Source of the DNA: CAYLRU01 sp964386565
GTDB lineage: Bacteria > Desulfobacterota > Desulfobacteria > Desulfobacterales > UBA5616
Assembly (NCBI GenBank): GCA_964386565.1
Contig: CAYLRU010000005.1
Location: forward strand, 62,001 to 126,000
Length of the DNA stretch: 64,000 bases
Direction: 5' to 3'
Positions 25,404-34,062 of the stretch are shown piece after piece. The notes beneath the pieces are model-generated. The model was not told where the DNA came from, did not search any database, and saw only the letters and a program-made list of their open reading frames with translations. How positions within the stretch are numbered: position 1 is the first letter of the stretch; each line of letters starts with the position of its first letter. A program made the translations under genes and the position numbers.

Positions 25404-26891
25404 TTACACGGCCTCCTTAAATACGAGTTTCCCCTGATTCAATACATGCTCGGGATCGAAGATATGCTTTACCTTCTTTAACGCCGCGGCCGTATCGGTG
25501 CACCGGGCATAGGCAAGATCCGACCAGCAGCCATAAGGCCTTGAATAAAACGCACCGGCTTTTGCCATTTCTTCGCTTGCCGCCGGATACAGCCGTTCCA
25601 TGTCAGCCGTCGATTTTCCATCTTTCGGATTATAGTAAAGGGAAAATTCAATGTGGCACGCCCGGCCGAAAAGGATGGGCTGAATATACATGGAAAGTTC
25701 CGATCCAGGATACCCGTTTCCGGCGATAAAATCGGACATCACCCGGATGAACCGGCCGGCTTTATCCATGGTTGACAGAAAGTGAATATCCGCAAATCCG
25801 CCTTTTATATTGTTTTTATAGTAGGGATCGGCGCACGGGCCGGCTATGATCCGGGCAAATTTTGACCCTGTAGTGCCCATATACACATTGGCTGTTTTAA
25901 CGCCGACCTGCTGGGCGATCTTTGAAATATCATGTTCCTGAAACGCAATGCGGTCTTCAGGACATACATCGTAACCGGAGACGCCGTATACAACGACATA
26001 TGCCTTTTCCTTTTCCGTCATCGCCGGAATATCATCAGGATTTTTCGCAACGATTGCGGCAAATGCATGCTTGTTTAATATGAAAAACTCATCTGCAAGC
26101 TTCGGTCTCAATACGCGATAGGAAAAATCGACCAGCCTTTCCAGCTTGTCATCCGCGACAAAGTACAGTCGATGGATCTTTGGTTTTACTTCCAGTTTCA
26201 CCGATGCCCATGTCACAATGCCCATGGTTCCCTGGGATCCCTGAACGATTTTCATCAGATCGGTCTGCCCGGGCCCCAGTGGGTTTTTGAACATGGATTT
26301 GGCCGCTATTTTTTGCTTGATACTCCCCGGTCCTCCGGCCGAACCCGTTCGGTAAAGACGCCCGTTTCCGAAAATAATTTCCGTGCACAAAAGCGGGTCT
26401 GTCATGTCCCAATGGTACTTGGGGATGAGAATGGGATCACGTTCCAAGTAGCTGGCAAGCACCGATTTGCCTGCCTTCGGAAGCAGCGGGGACAACACTT
26501 TCAAGTTGTTTTTGTCCGCCTCTTCCCGTAATTGAGCGTACGTAACACCCGGTTCAATCAATGCAACCTTGTTGCGCCGGTCCATTAACATGATGTTGTT
26601 CATTTCGGACAAATCGACGATGACCCCCTTATTGTTCAACAGGGTACCGCCTTTCATATGGGGCGGTCCGGATGAGGCAGGCACCAGATTTAGCCGGGAA
26701 TCCTTTGCCAGCCCTATTAACCGCTCAACCTGCCCGGCGGTTTGGGGTTTTACGATAAACATCGGTTTCTCACCGGATCCGATATTTGCCCGGGTATAAC
26801 CCACCAGATGTTCTTCCCGGGAAATCACTTTCGGTTCCCCGACAACATCAACCAGTTTTTCCTTCAGGCTTTCCGTACTGATTTCACCCAT
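25404..26891 (-). CDS. FAD-linked oxidase 2 (glycolate oxidase-like flavoprotein)
   Basis: 495 residues from ATG 26891, which has GGAGG with a 7-base spacer; an in-frame TTG lies 6 bases upstream. The PCMH FAD-binding domain is FIVKPQTAGQVERLIGLAKDSRLNLVPASSGPPHMKGGTLLNNKGVIVDLSEMNNI followed by ALIEPGVTYAQLREEADK. GSQGTMGIVTWASVKL is the typical second FAD segment. The C-terminus contains HIFDPEHVLNQGKLVF, a widespread ending in this superfamily. Its stop is 2 bases before the start of the Fe-S gene. Two non-identical FAD subunits flanking an Fe-S protein recall GlcDEF but the sequences differ from those. Confidence 0.85.
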   Translation of the reverse strand: MGEISTESLKEKLVDVVGEPKVISREEHLVGYTRANIGSGEKPMFIVKPQTAGQVERLIGLAKDSRLNLVPASSGPPHMKGGTLLNNKGVIVDLSEMNNIMLMDRRNKVALIEPGVTYAQLREEADKNNLKVLSPLLPKAGKSVLASYLERDPILIPKYHWDMTDPLLCTEIIFGNGRLYRTGSAGGPGSIKQKIAAKSMFKNPLGPGQTDLMKIVQGSQGTMGIVTWASVKLEVKPKIHRLYFVADDKLERLVDFSYRVLRPKLADEFFILNKHAFAAIVAKNPDDIPAMTEKEKAYVVVYGVSGYDVCPEDRIAFQEHDISKIAQQVGVKTANVYMGTTGSKFARIIAGPCADPYYKNNIKGGFADIHFLSTMDKAGRFIRVMSDFIAGNGYPGSELSMYIQPILFGRACHIEFSLYYNPKDGKSTADMERLYPAASEEMAKAGAFYSRPYGCWSDLAYARCTDTAAALKKVKHIFDPEHVLNQGKLVFKEAV

Positions 26892-26909
26892 GCTCAAGCC
26901 TCCGTACTG

Positions 26910-27542
26910 TTATTTTTTGATTAATTGCAAAATAAGCCATTCGATCTCCCCGGCCACATCGATGGAAAGATGCTTACTGTATTTTTTCAAGAACGCATCA
27001 GATACCAGGTTGCTTTTAGGTGCATTCAGCGCTCCCCACAGAACCAGGGCCCCGGCAATCATCATATGCAGCATGAACGGGTTAACCGGTTTAAAATCAC
27101 CTGTTTTCACACCCTCCTCAATAATATCCAGGAAAATTTCGATAAATTTTGAAAAATTTTCCTTATACCCTTCCGTGATATTTTCTCCGCCCGAAGCAAA
27201 TTCCCAAAAAAATATCATGTTGTCCTTCAGGCTCTTACCCCCCTCCGGCACCCATGACTTTATATATCGTCTGAGTTTTTCCTCGGGTGATTTCCCGGCT
27301 GTGCCGACCTGGATCAATTCCTCGATATGTTTATTTAAGGATCTGGCAATCACCTCTGAATAAATTTCCTTTTTATCGCCGATGTAATAATATACCGAGG
27401 CTCTGTCCACTTTCGCTCTTCTGGCGATTTCTTCGATGTTTGCATTTTTAAATCCGGTTTCCGCAAAAACCGCCCTTGCCGCGCGGAGGATTTTTTCGAT
27501 GGTTTCCTCCCGTTTTTTTACAATACTTTCTGAATTCCTCAT
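26910..27542 (-). CDS. TetR/AcrR-family transcriptional regulator
   Basis: About 210 residues from ATG 27542, preceded by AGGA (spacing 6); an in-frame ATG at 27575 lacks a ribosome-binding site. The N-terminal HTH is ILRAARAVFAETGFKNANIEEIARRAKVDRASVYYYIGDKKEIYSEVI, classic TetR. The ligand-binding C-terminal half is helical and family-nonspecific. It is the first gene of the leftward operon, 18 bases before the FAD oxidase. A palindromic operator overlies its promoter, so autoregulation and control of the whole ETF/oxidase operon are expected. Confidence 0.92.
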   Translation of the reverse strand: MRNSESIVKKREETIEKILRAARAVFAETGFKNANIEEIARRAKVDRASVYYYIGDKKEIYSEVIARSLNKHIEELIQVGTAGKSPEEKLRRYIKSWVPEGGKSLKDNMIFFWEFASGGENITEGYKENFSKFIEIFLDIIEEGVKTGDFKPVNPFMLHMMIAGALVLWGALNAPKSNLVSDAFLKKYSKHLSIDVAGEIEWLILQLIKK

Positions 27543-27605
27543 TTTTGGTCCTGCATGAATTGTATTTATATCCATCTATTTTTATTCAATATTATATTTC
27601 ACATT

Positions 27606-27631
27606 ATTGTTTAACATTCATGTTAAACAAT
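27606..27631. promoter_or_regulatory. TetR operator (perfect 26-bp palindrome)
   Basis: ATTGTTTAACAT and ATGTTAAACAAT are perfect inverted arms around a central TC. It covers the -10 of the leftward promoter and lies 64 bases upstream of the regulator ATG, the expected position for repression. Confidence 0.75.
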
Positions 27632-27649
27632 TCATGACAAGGCTGTCAA
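27620..27649 (-). promoter_or_regulatory. Sigma-70-type promoter of the tetR-oxidase-etf operon
   Basis: On the minus strand TTGACA (27649-27644), 18-base spacer, TAACAT (27625-27620). The -10 lies inside the palindromic operator. A plus-strand TATAAT at 27651-27656, facing lpxC, almost abuts the -35, so the region may fire in both directions. Confidence 0.6.
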
Positions 27650-27813
27650 GTATAATTCAGCGATGTTTCGGAAAATCTTTTCATCAAGCAGCCGCTGCTG
27701 GTTGAAAAAGGACCGTGCGGGAATCGCCGTGGGATGTTTTGATGTCTTGATTTTGTTGTTGGAATGTGTCAAAAGAAGCCATTTTCAATGTTATGCAGGT
27801 GTTGATTGATTTT

Positions 27814-28710
27814 ATGACACAACCCTTGAATAAGAAACCGTCGGCCTTAAAACAAAGGACATTGGCAAAACCCGTGACATGCACCGGTGTGGGGCTGCAT
27901 TCGGGCAAAAGTGTTCATATGTCCATCAAGCCCGCTCCTGAAAATCACGGGATAAAATTCAGGCGAATCGACTTGCCGTCCAGTCCCGATATAAAGGCAC
28001 TGTTCAAAATGGTGGTGGACACAAGCATGGCAACGGTCATCGGATCGGACGGTGCCATCGTCTCCACCATTGAGCATCTCATGGCAAGCTTCGCCGGAAT
28101 CGGCATCGATAATGCTTTAGTTGAACTGGATGCCCACGAAGTGCCGGTCATGGACGGCAGTGCAGGGCCTTTCACCCATCTGATTCGTCAAGCCGGTATC
28201 TGTACGCAAAAAGCCCCCCGCTACGGGTTTATCATCAAAAAACCCATTGAAATCGCAAAAGACGGAAAATTTGTGGGCGTATACCCGTCCGATAAATTCA
28301 AAATCACCTGCACCATCGATTTTTCGCATCCGGTCATACAAAGACAGTCATATTCCATTGATGTATGCGAAGAATCCTTTTCCAGGGAGATCAGTACGGC
28401 AAGGACGTTCGGGTTTTTGCACGAACTTGAATTGATGAAAATGCACGGATTGGCCCGGGGTGGCTCCCTGGATAACGCCATCGTACTGGACGAAGAAAAG
28501 GTTATTAATGAAAAAGGCCTGCGTTTTACGGATGAATTTGTTCGCCATAAAATACTCGACTGCATCGGCGATTTTTCCCTGCTGGGAATGCCTCTTTCGG
28601 GACATGTGGTTGTTGAAAAGTCCGGACATGCCTTTAATCACGAATTTTTAACGAGATTTTTTGAGGCCAAACAATCATGGGAAACCGGCATTTTATTCAA
28701 TGCCCGATAG
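27814..28710 (+). CDS. lpxC: UDP-3-O-acyl-N-acetylglucosamine deacetylase
   Basis: 298 residues from ATG 27814; a GTG at 27766 and an ATG at 27793 are in frame but extend the protein beyond the usual start. Family motifs: QRTLAKPVTCTGVGLHSGK at the N-terminus, STIEHLMASFAGIGIDNALVELDAHEVPVMDGSA with the first zinc His, and the HKxxD signature FVRHKILDCIGD near the end. It commits UDP-GlcNAc derivatives to lipid A synthesis, showing that the organism makes LPS. Length is close to the usual 305. Confidence 0.95.
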   Translation: MTQPLNKKPSALKQRTLAKPVTCTGVGLHSGKSVHMSIKPAPENHGIKFRRIDLPSSPDIKALFKMVVDTSMATVIGSDGAIVSTIEHLMASFAGIGIDNALVELDAHEVPVMDGSAGPFTHLIRQAGICTQKAPRYGFIIKKPIEIAKDGKFVGVYPSDKFKITCTIDFSHPVIQRQSYSIDVCEESFSREISTARTFGFLHELELMKMHGLARGGSLDNAIVLDEEKVINEKGLRFTDEFVRHKILDCIGDFSLLGMPLSGHVVVEKSGHAFNHEFLTRFFEAKQSWETGILFNAR

Positions 28711-28966
28711 CTCACTGAAACCCGGTGAAATTATTCAATCCCTTCGAAATCACTTGCCATTTCAGATATTATCCGTTAAAAATTAAATATTTATCAACCC
28801 TTCGGGCGGGCGCAAACCGTCAAACGAACGACAGGTGGCGTTATTTCAATCGTAAATCGGAAAAAATTGACAGGGATGTACACGACCTGATGCCTTACGT
28901 TTACCCTGTTGAGCACCGGGGTTTGAAAAATTCGATTTTTCAAAGGATATCGTTTAAGTGGTCTAA

Positions 28967-29539
28967 ATGAAATTGAAACGAAAAAACAACGTTGCCATAA
29001 CAAGTCTCTGTTGTCTGTTGCTCTTTTGGCCTCATGTTTCAAAAGGGCAGGAAGCGAGATTGGAAAATATCATCGTTACCAACACGAGGGATGATCTTCT
29101 TATTTATTTGAATGTCGAAGGCGCCTTCAGGGAAAAAATGAACAAAGCCGTTTCAAGCGGGGTGCACATAACATTTTCCTTTTTTATCGATCTTTATCAG
29201 GTAAGGAGTCTTTGGTTAGATAAAAAAATAGAAGAATTAAAAATCACTCATACACTGAAATTCAACAGTCTTAAAAAAGAGTATGTCATAGACCGCTCCT
29301 GGGACAACAGTAAACCCATTGTTACCGAATCATTTGAAGAAGCCCGTAAAATCATGGTAACGATCGACAGTTTAAAAATCACCCGGCTGAAAAAACTAAA
29401 AAAAGGAGAGCAATACCAGATCCGGGCGAAAGCCGAACTGAGTAAAAAAACCCTTCCGTTTTATTTGCACTACATCTTTTTTTTCGTTTCCCTGTGGGAT
29501 TTTGAAACAGACTGGTATACCATTGATTTTGTTTATTAA
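28967..29539 (+). CDS. DUF4390-family exported protein
   Basis: 190 residues with a basic N-terminus and a hydrophobic signal (ITSLCCLLLFWPHVSKG). The mature part, beginning ARLENIIVTNTRDDLLIYLNVEGAF and including GVHITFSFFIDLYQVRSLWLDKKI and SLWDFETDWYTIDFVY, resembles DUF4390 proteins as I recall them. Those are commonly encoded immediately upstream of NtrY/NtrX-type pairs, as here. Function unknown; probably periplasmic. The 256-base gap before it (28711-28966) contains no gene I can support. Confidence 0.7.
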   Translation: MKLKRKNNVAITSLCCLLLFWPHVSKGQEARLENIIVTNTRDDLLIYLNVEGAFREKMNKAVSSGVHITFSFFIDLYQVRSLWLDKKIEELKITHTLKFNSLKKEYVIDRSWDNSKPIVTESFEEARKIMVTIDSLKITRLKKLKKGEQYQIRAKAELSKKTLPFYLHYIFFFVSLWDFETDWYTIDFVY

Positions 29540-29662
29540 TATTCTTCCAAACAAAAAGGGCCTTTCGAATAACGGATATGGTTATAAACAGCCTTCGCCC
29601 CATTATGGCGGGGTTAAAAAAACATGAATCGATAACGGGTATGTGTTTTTCAAATATCTATC

Positions 29663-31909
29663 ATGACAAGTAATCGGTTGACCACATTATCATCACAACA
29701 CCACGAACAGGAAAAAGCCAAGCGCAAGCGTGAACGCATTATTATCCTTGTCATTATTATCTTTGTCATCCTCTTAACCATTGCTGAAAATCAAATCATT
29801 TATTTCGGTGCGGACTTTCCGGTTTCCAATACGATCCTGATGTTCACACTGATCAATATCAACCTTCTTTTGCTGATATTGCTGATTTTTCTTGTATTCA
29901 GAAATCTGGTCAAACTGTTTTACGACCGGAAAAGGAATATCATCGGCGCCAAACTCAAAACAAAACTGGTGGTTTCATTTATCTCGCTGACACTGTTGCC
30001 CACCATTATTCTCTTTTTCTTTTCTATAAACTTCATCACGAACAGCATCGCTTTCTGGTTTAACGTGCCGGTTGAGCAGGCCCTGGAAAACTCGCTCTCA
30101 GTGGGACGGAATGTATACCAGCACATGGAAGACAACAGCCGTTTTTTTCTGGAAAGAATCTCATATCAGATTACCAGCAAAAAGCTGCTGGCGCCGGGAC
30201 AATACAACGCCCTCACTAATTATATCCAGGTGGTCCAGCGGGAATTCAACATCCCCGGCGTGGAAGTCTACGACATCAATGCGAACCGTATCACCTATGC
30301 CGTGGCCGAAAATATCGCGGACAAACCGTTGACCATCATTGCAGCGGATGATCTTCAAAAAGCCGCTGCATCAAAAAAAGTCAGAACCGTTTCCCAGAGC
30401 GTCCCCAACGGCGAACTTGTCCGCACCATCGGCACGGTCCCTTTTCACGGTTCCGGTGATACGGTGGAAGCGCTGGTGGTGCTGTCCTTTCTGATTTCAC
30501 CGGAACTGTCTGAAAAGATGACATCTATCTCCAGGGGATTCGAGGCTTATCAACAGATCAAATTGTTAAAAAAACCGATCCAGAGCAGTTACTATATCGC
30601 CCTTTCCATCGTTGCCCTGCTGGTGGTGTTTTGTGCCATATGGTTCGGATTTTCTCTGGCAAAATCCATTAGTATCCCGATAATGGACCTGGCCAACGGG
30701 ACAAGACGGGTGGCGGAAGGAGATTTAAGTTTCAGCATTGATATCAGTGCGGATGATGAAATCGGAACGCTGGTGGATTCATTTAATAAAATGACGAGAG
30801 ACCTGAGAACCAGCCGGGAACAAATCGAACGCAGCAACCAAATGCTGAAAGAACAAAATGCCGAAATCGAAGGTCGGAAAAATTACATTGAAATCGTTTT
30901 AAAAAACGTGTCCGCAGGTGTCATCACCCTTGAAGCGGACGGACGCATTTCCACCATCAACAAATCGGCTGAAAAAATGTTGCGGTTAAATCCCGACAGG
31001 CTTTTAAATAAAAATTACCAGATGCTTTCCGATGAAGATGAACCGGGTTTTATTCACCCCATCATGGATCAGTTTAACCGGCAAAACAGCGACGACGTGG
31101 AGCTTCCCTTGAAATTGATCATCGAAGGCAGGCCCCGCAGCTTCTGGGTACACATCAACGCGTTAAAGGACGAATCAAGCCGCCAGATGGGCATTGTTAT
31201 GGTCTTCAATGATTTAACGGACCTGGAAAAAGCCCAGCGCATGCTGGCATGGCGGGAGGTGGCCAAACGGATCGCCCATGAAGTGAAAAATCCGTTAACC
31301 CCGATCACGCTGTCCGCCCAACGGTTAAGACGAAAATTCGCCGACCGGATTAACGACAGTGTTTTTGACGAATGCACGCAAATGATCATCAACCATGTGG
31401 AACTCATCCGTAATCTGGTTAATGAATTTGCGATATTCGCCAGATTCCCCTTTGCAGACCCGAAGCCTTCCGACCTGGTATCCATTATCGAAGAAAGCAC
31501 GGCTCTTTTCAGAGAAGGGCACCAGGGGATTGAATTTACGATAAACCGGGAAAATAAGATTCCCCTGCTGAACCTTGACCGACAGCAAATCAAGCAGGCC
31601 ATGATCAATCTGATCGACAATGCCGTCTACGCCGTAAAAAATGAAGGCCATATATCCATTACCATCACCCATGATCCCATATTAAAAATGGTCCGGATAG
31701 AAGTAGCAGATGACGGTGTCGGAATCACGAATGTGGAAAAAACCCGACTGTTCGAACCTGATTTTTCAACCAGGAAAACCGGCATGGGGCTGGGATTAAC
31801 CATCGTGCACAATATCATACTGGATCATAACGGCATGATCAGTGTCCATGACAATCAACCCAAAGGAGCAAAATTTGTAATTGAGCTGCCGGTACAGGAT
31901 AATATTTAA
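29663..31909 (+). CDS. NtrY-like sensor histidine kinase
   Basis: 748 residues. The N-terminal region has several membrane helices (about 25-45, 60-90, 105-130) and a fourth near 305-325, enclosing a periplasmic domain of about 170 residues. HAMP follows (LAKSISIPIMDLANGTRRVAEGDLSFSIDI), then PAS (about 410-520), HisKA with H-box WREVAKRIAHEVKNPLTPITLSAQRL, and HATPase with N box MINLIDNAVYAV, DDGVGI and TGMGLGLTIVHNII. It is the predicted phosphodonor of the NtrX-like regulator encoded 52 bases downstream. NtrY proteins sense nitrogen or redox status in other bacteria; the signal here is unknown. Confidence 0.92.
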   Translation: MTSNRLTTLSSQHHEQEKAKRKRERIIILVIIIFVILLTIAENQIIYFGADFPVSNTILMFTLININLLLLILLIFLVFRNLVKLFYDRKRNIIGAKLKTKLVVSFISLTLLPTIILFFFSINFITNSIAFWFNVPVEQALENSLSVGRNVYQHMEDNSRFFLERISYQITSKKLLAPGQYNALTNYIQVVQREFNIPGVEVYDINANRITYAVAENIADKPLTIIAADDLQKAAASKKVRTVSQSVPNGELVRTIGTVPFHGSGDTVEALVVLSFLISPELSEKMTSISRGFEAYQQIKLLKKPIQSSYYIALSIVALLVVFCAIWFGFSLAKSISIPIMDLANGTRRVAEGDLSFSIDISADDEIGTLVDSFNKMTRDLRTSREQIERSNQMLKEQNAEIEGRKNYIEIVLKNVSAGVITLEADGRISTINKSAEKMLRLNPDRLLNKNYQMLSDEDEPGFIHPIMDQFNRQNSDDVELPLKLIIEGRPRSFWVHINALKDESSRQMGIVMVFNDLTDLEKAQRMLAWREVAKRIAHEVKNPLTPITLSAQRLRRKFADRINDSVFDECTQMIINHVELIRNLVNEFAIFARFPFADPKPSDLVSIIEESTALFREGHQGIEFTINRENKIPLLNLDRQQIKQAMINLIDNAVYAVKNEGHISITITHDPILKMVRIEVADDGVGITNVEKTRLFEPDFSTRKTGMGLGLTIVHNIILDHNGMISVHDNQPKGAKFVIELPVQDNI

Positions 31910-31961
31910 AAAAACTATATTTTCGTTTATACATCCAATATGAAAGCGAGGATTCACCCAT

Positions 31962-33308
31962 ATGTTTCCTTCCATACTGATCGTTGATGATGAACCGTCA
32001 ATTCTTCAATCTTTAAGCGGTATACTCTCGGATGAAGGTTTTGAAGCCCATACGGCTTCCAACGGGTATGAGGCCTTAAAAAGAATTGAAGAAGAATCGC
32101 CGGACCTGGTGCTTTTGGATATCTGGATGCCCGGACTTGACGGTATTGAAACCTTAAAGGAAATCAAGAAAATCAACCCGCATATACAGGTGGTCATCAT
32201 TACCGGACACGGCACCATTGAAACAGCTGTAAAAGCCACTAAAATGGGGGCTTTCGATCTGATCGAAAAGCCATTATCCATCGATAAAATTATTGTGACC
32301 ATCAATAATGCATTGAATTTCCGTCGTCTCGAAGAAGAAAATCGTTATCTCCGTCGGAAAACACTGGAAAAGCACTCGCTGACGGGGAACAGCCCCGAAA
32401 TCCTGTCCCTTAAAAACCAGATCGCGGCGTCAGCCCCAACCGATAAATGGATCTTTATCACCGGAGAAAACGGGACCGGCAAGGAGCTCGTGGCCAAAAC
32501 GATTCACCAGTTAAGTCCGCGAGCGGATTTTCCCCTGGTTGATATCAACTGTGCGGCAATCTCGGAAGAACTCATGACCCTGGAGCTTTTCGGTACTGAA
32601 AAGGGAGCACCTGTCAATGGCACCAGAAAAAAAATCGGAAAATTCGAACTGGCCGATATGGGAACCCTTTTTTTTGATGAAATCTGCGATATGAGTCTCG
32701 GCATTCAAGGCAAGCTGTTACGGGTTCTCCAGGAAAAAAAATTTGAGCGGACCGGCGGGAGTCGCCCCATTGATATGAAGGCCAGAATTATCGCTTCGAC
32801 CAACAAAAACATCGAACACGAAATTCAAAAAGGACGGTTCAGAAAAGATCTGTATTATCGTTTAAATGTTATTCCGATCCATGTCCCGCCTTTGAGAAAA
32901 AGAGCTGAAGATATTCCGCTCCTGGTTGATACATTTTTAGCGGAATCCGAAAAAAACAGCCAGAAAAGAAAATCCATCACAGAAAAAGCCGTAAAATTGC
33001 TCTGTGAATATGCCTGGCCGGGAAATGTGCGTGAGTTAAAAAATTTTATCGAACGGCTGGTTATCCTGGTTGAAAAAGATGTTATTGACGAAAAGGATGT
33101 TTTATCCCTATATAAACCTGAAATGGAAAATTGCCATTGCGATGAACCGGATCGATATTTTTCCATAAAAGACTTCAAAATCGCCAGGGAGACATTCGAG
33201 AAGGACTATATCCAAAGAAAAATGATCCAGTTCAACAATGACATCAAAAAGACAGCCAGGGCCATTGGTGTTGAACCGGATTATCTCAATAAATTATTAA
33301 AACCATAA
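31962..33308 (+). CDS. NtrX-like response regulator with a destroyed GAFTGA loop
   Basis: 448 residues: receiver (1-115) with D9/D10, D53 in LLDIWMPGLD and K103; AAA+ domain with intact Walker A GENGTGKE (168-175) and Walker B LFFDE (to 240); and a short Fis-like C-terminus (DIKKTARAIGVEPDYLNKLLK). The sigma-54 contact loop, normally GAFTGA, reads GAPVNG at 215-220. T is lost along with the aromatic residue, so it should be unable to remodel sigma-54 holoenzyme. It probably acts as a sigma-70 activator or repressor, as proposed for other NtrC-family members lacking the loop. Neighbouring regulators at 3573-4925 and 58370-59761 keep GAFTGA intact. Confidence 0.9.
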   Translation: MFPSILIVDDEPSILQSLSGILSDEGFEAHTASNGYEALKRIEEESPDLVLLDIWMPGLDGIETLKEIKKINPHIQVVIITGHGTIETAVKATKMGAFDLIEKPLSIDKIIVTINNALNFRRLEEENRYLRRKTLEKHSLTGNSPEILSLKNQIAASAPTDKWIFITGENGTGKELVAKTIHQLSPRADFPLVDINCAAISEELMTLELFGTEKGAPVNGTRKKIGKFELADMGTLFFDEICDMSLGIQGKLLRVLQEKKFERTGGSRPIDMKARIIASTNKNIEHEIQKGRFRKDLYYRLNVIPIHVPPLRKRAEDIPLLVDTFLAESEKNSQKRKSITEKAVKLLCEYAWPGNVRELKNFIERLVILVEKDVIDEKDVLSLYKPEMENCHCDEPDRYFSIKDFKIARETFEKDYIQRKMIQFNNDIKKTARAIGVEPDYLNKLLKP

Positions 33309-33326
33309 TGCGCTGATCCGAACCAC

Positions 33327-33884
33327 ATGGGCTTAAGAATCATCAGCGGTCGCTTAAAGGGAAAAAGAATCCATACGTTGCCCGGGACAGAGACCCGGCC
33401 GACATCCGATCGGTTGAGAGAATCCATATTCAATATCCTCGGCACCCGCGTAAAAAACGCTCTCGTGCTGGACTTGTATGCCGGCTCAGGAGCTCTTGGT
33501 ATCGAAGCGCTGAGCCGGGAAGCCCGGTTTGCCGTGTTTATCGACAACAATAAAAAAGCAATGGATATAATAAAGCGCAATATACGATCCTGCACCCTTG
33601 ATGCGCAATCCACAACAATTTTGTGGGATATCCGCAAAAACTTAAACTGTATTACGGCAATTCCGGGAATGTTTGATATGATATTCATGGATCCGCCTTA
33701 TCTCAAAGGCATGATTCCTGATACTTTAAAAAATCTCGGCAAAACCAAAAAACTGGCCAGGCATTCATCCCTTATCGTGGAACATGCATCAACAGAACCT
33801 GTTTCAGTTGATGCAACAGAATTTACGATCACCGGCCAAAGAACATATGGGAAAACGTCTCTGACATTTTTACGTTATGGATAA
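33327..33884 (+). CDS. rsmD: 16S rRNA (guanine(966)-N(2))-methyltransferase
   Basis: 185 residues with RsmD hallmarks: MGLRIISGRLKGKRIHTLPGTETRPTSDRLRESIFNILG at the N-terminus, SAM-binding VLDLYAGSGALGIEALSRE, and catalytic MDPPY. It methylates G966 of 16S rRNA in small-subunit assembly. It starts 18 bases after the NtrX-like stop and ends just before a strong terminator hairpin, closing the transcript. Confidence 0.93.
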   Translation: MGLRIISGRLKGKRIHTLPGTETRPTSDRLRESIFNILGTRVKNALVLDLYAGSGALGIEALSREARFAVFIDNNKKAMDIIKRNIRSCTLDAQSTTILWDIRKNLNCITAIPGMFDMIFMDPPYLKGMIPDTLKNLGKTKKLARHSSLIVEHASTEPVSVDATEFTITGQRTYGKTSLTFLRYG

Positions 33885-33890
33885 AGCGAT

Positions 33891-33929
33891 CCGGGTGAAT
33901 TCTTTAAAACCCGAATTCACCCGGTTTTT
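33891..33929 (+). terminator. Rho-independent terminator after rsmD
   Basis: Perfect 12-bp stem CCGGGTGAATTC / GAATTCACCCGG (33891-33902 and 33913-33924) with a 10-base loop, followed by TTTTT. It starts 6 bases after the rsmD stop. Confidence 0.9.
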
Positions 33930-33997
33930 AAGTGTTAAGATTAAAAAAATGATAAAATTTCAGATGATTAAAACTTAAACCGAAAACTCGAAACCAT

Positions 33998-34030
33998 CTC
34001 GTAAAAAGTTGTTTTACGACTTTTTACGAG
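33998..34030. repeat. Inverted repeat in the leader of coaD
   Basis: Arms CTCGTAAAAAGTTG and CGACTTTTTACGAG (33998-34011, 34017-34030) pair with a single G-T around a 5-base loop. It sits 32 bases before the coaD ATG. It could be a second terminator, a regulatory hairpin, or a copy of a dispersed palindromic repeat. Confidence 0.6.
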
Positions 34031-34062
34031 GCCGCCATCTTAAGAAAGGACAATGTTTTTAC

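Noticed and set aside
28711..28966. Gene in the gap between lpxC and the DUF4390 gene
   Set aside because: Frames on both strands are short, motif-free and lack ribosome-binding sites; considered non-coding.
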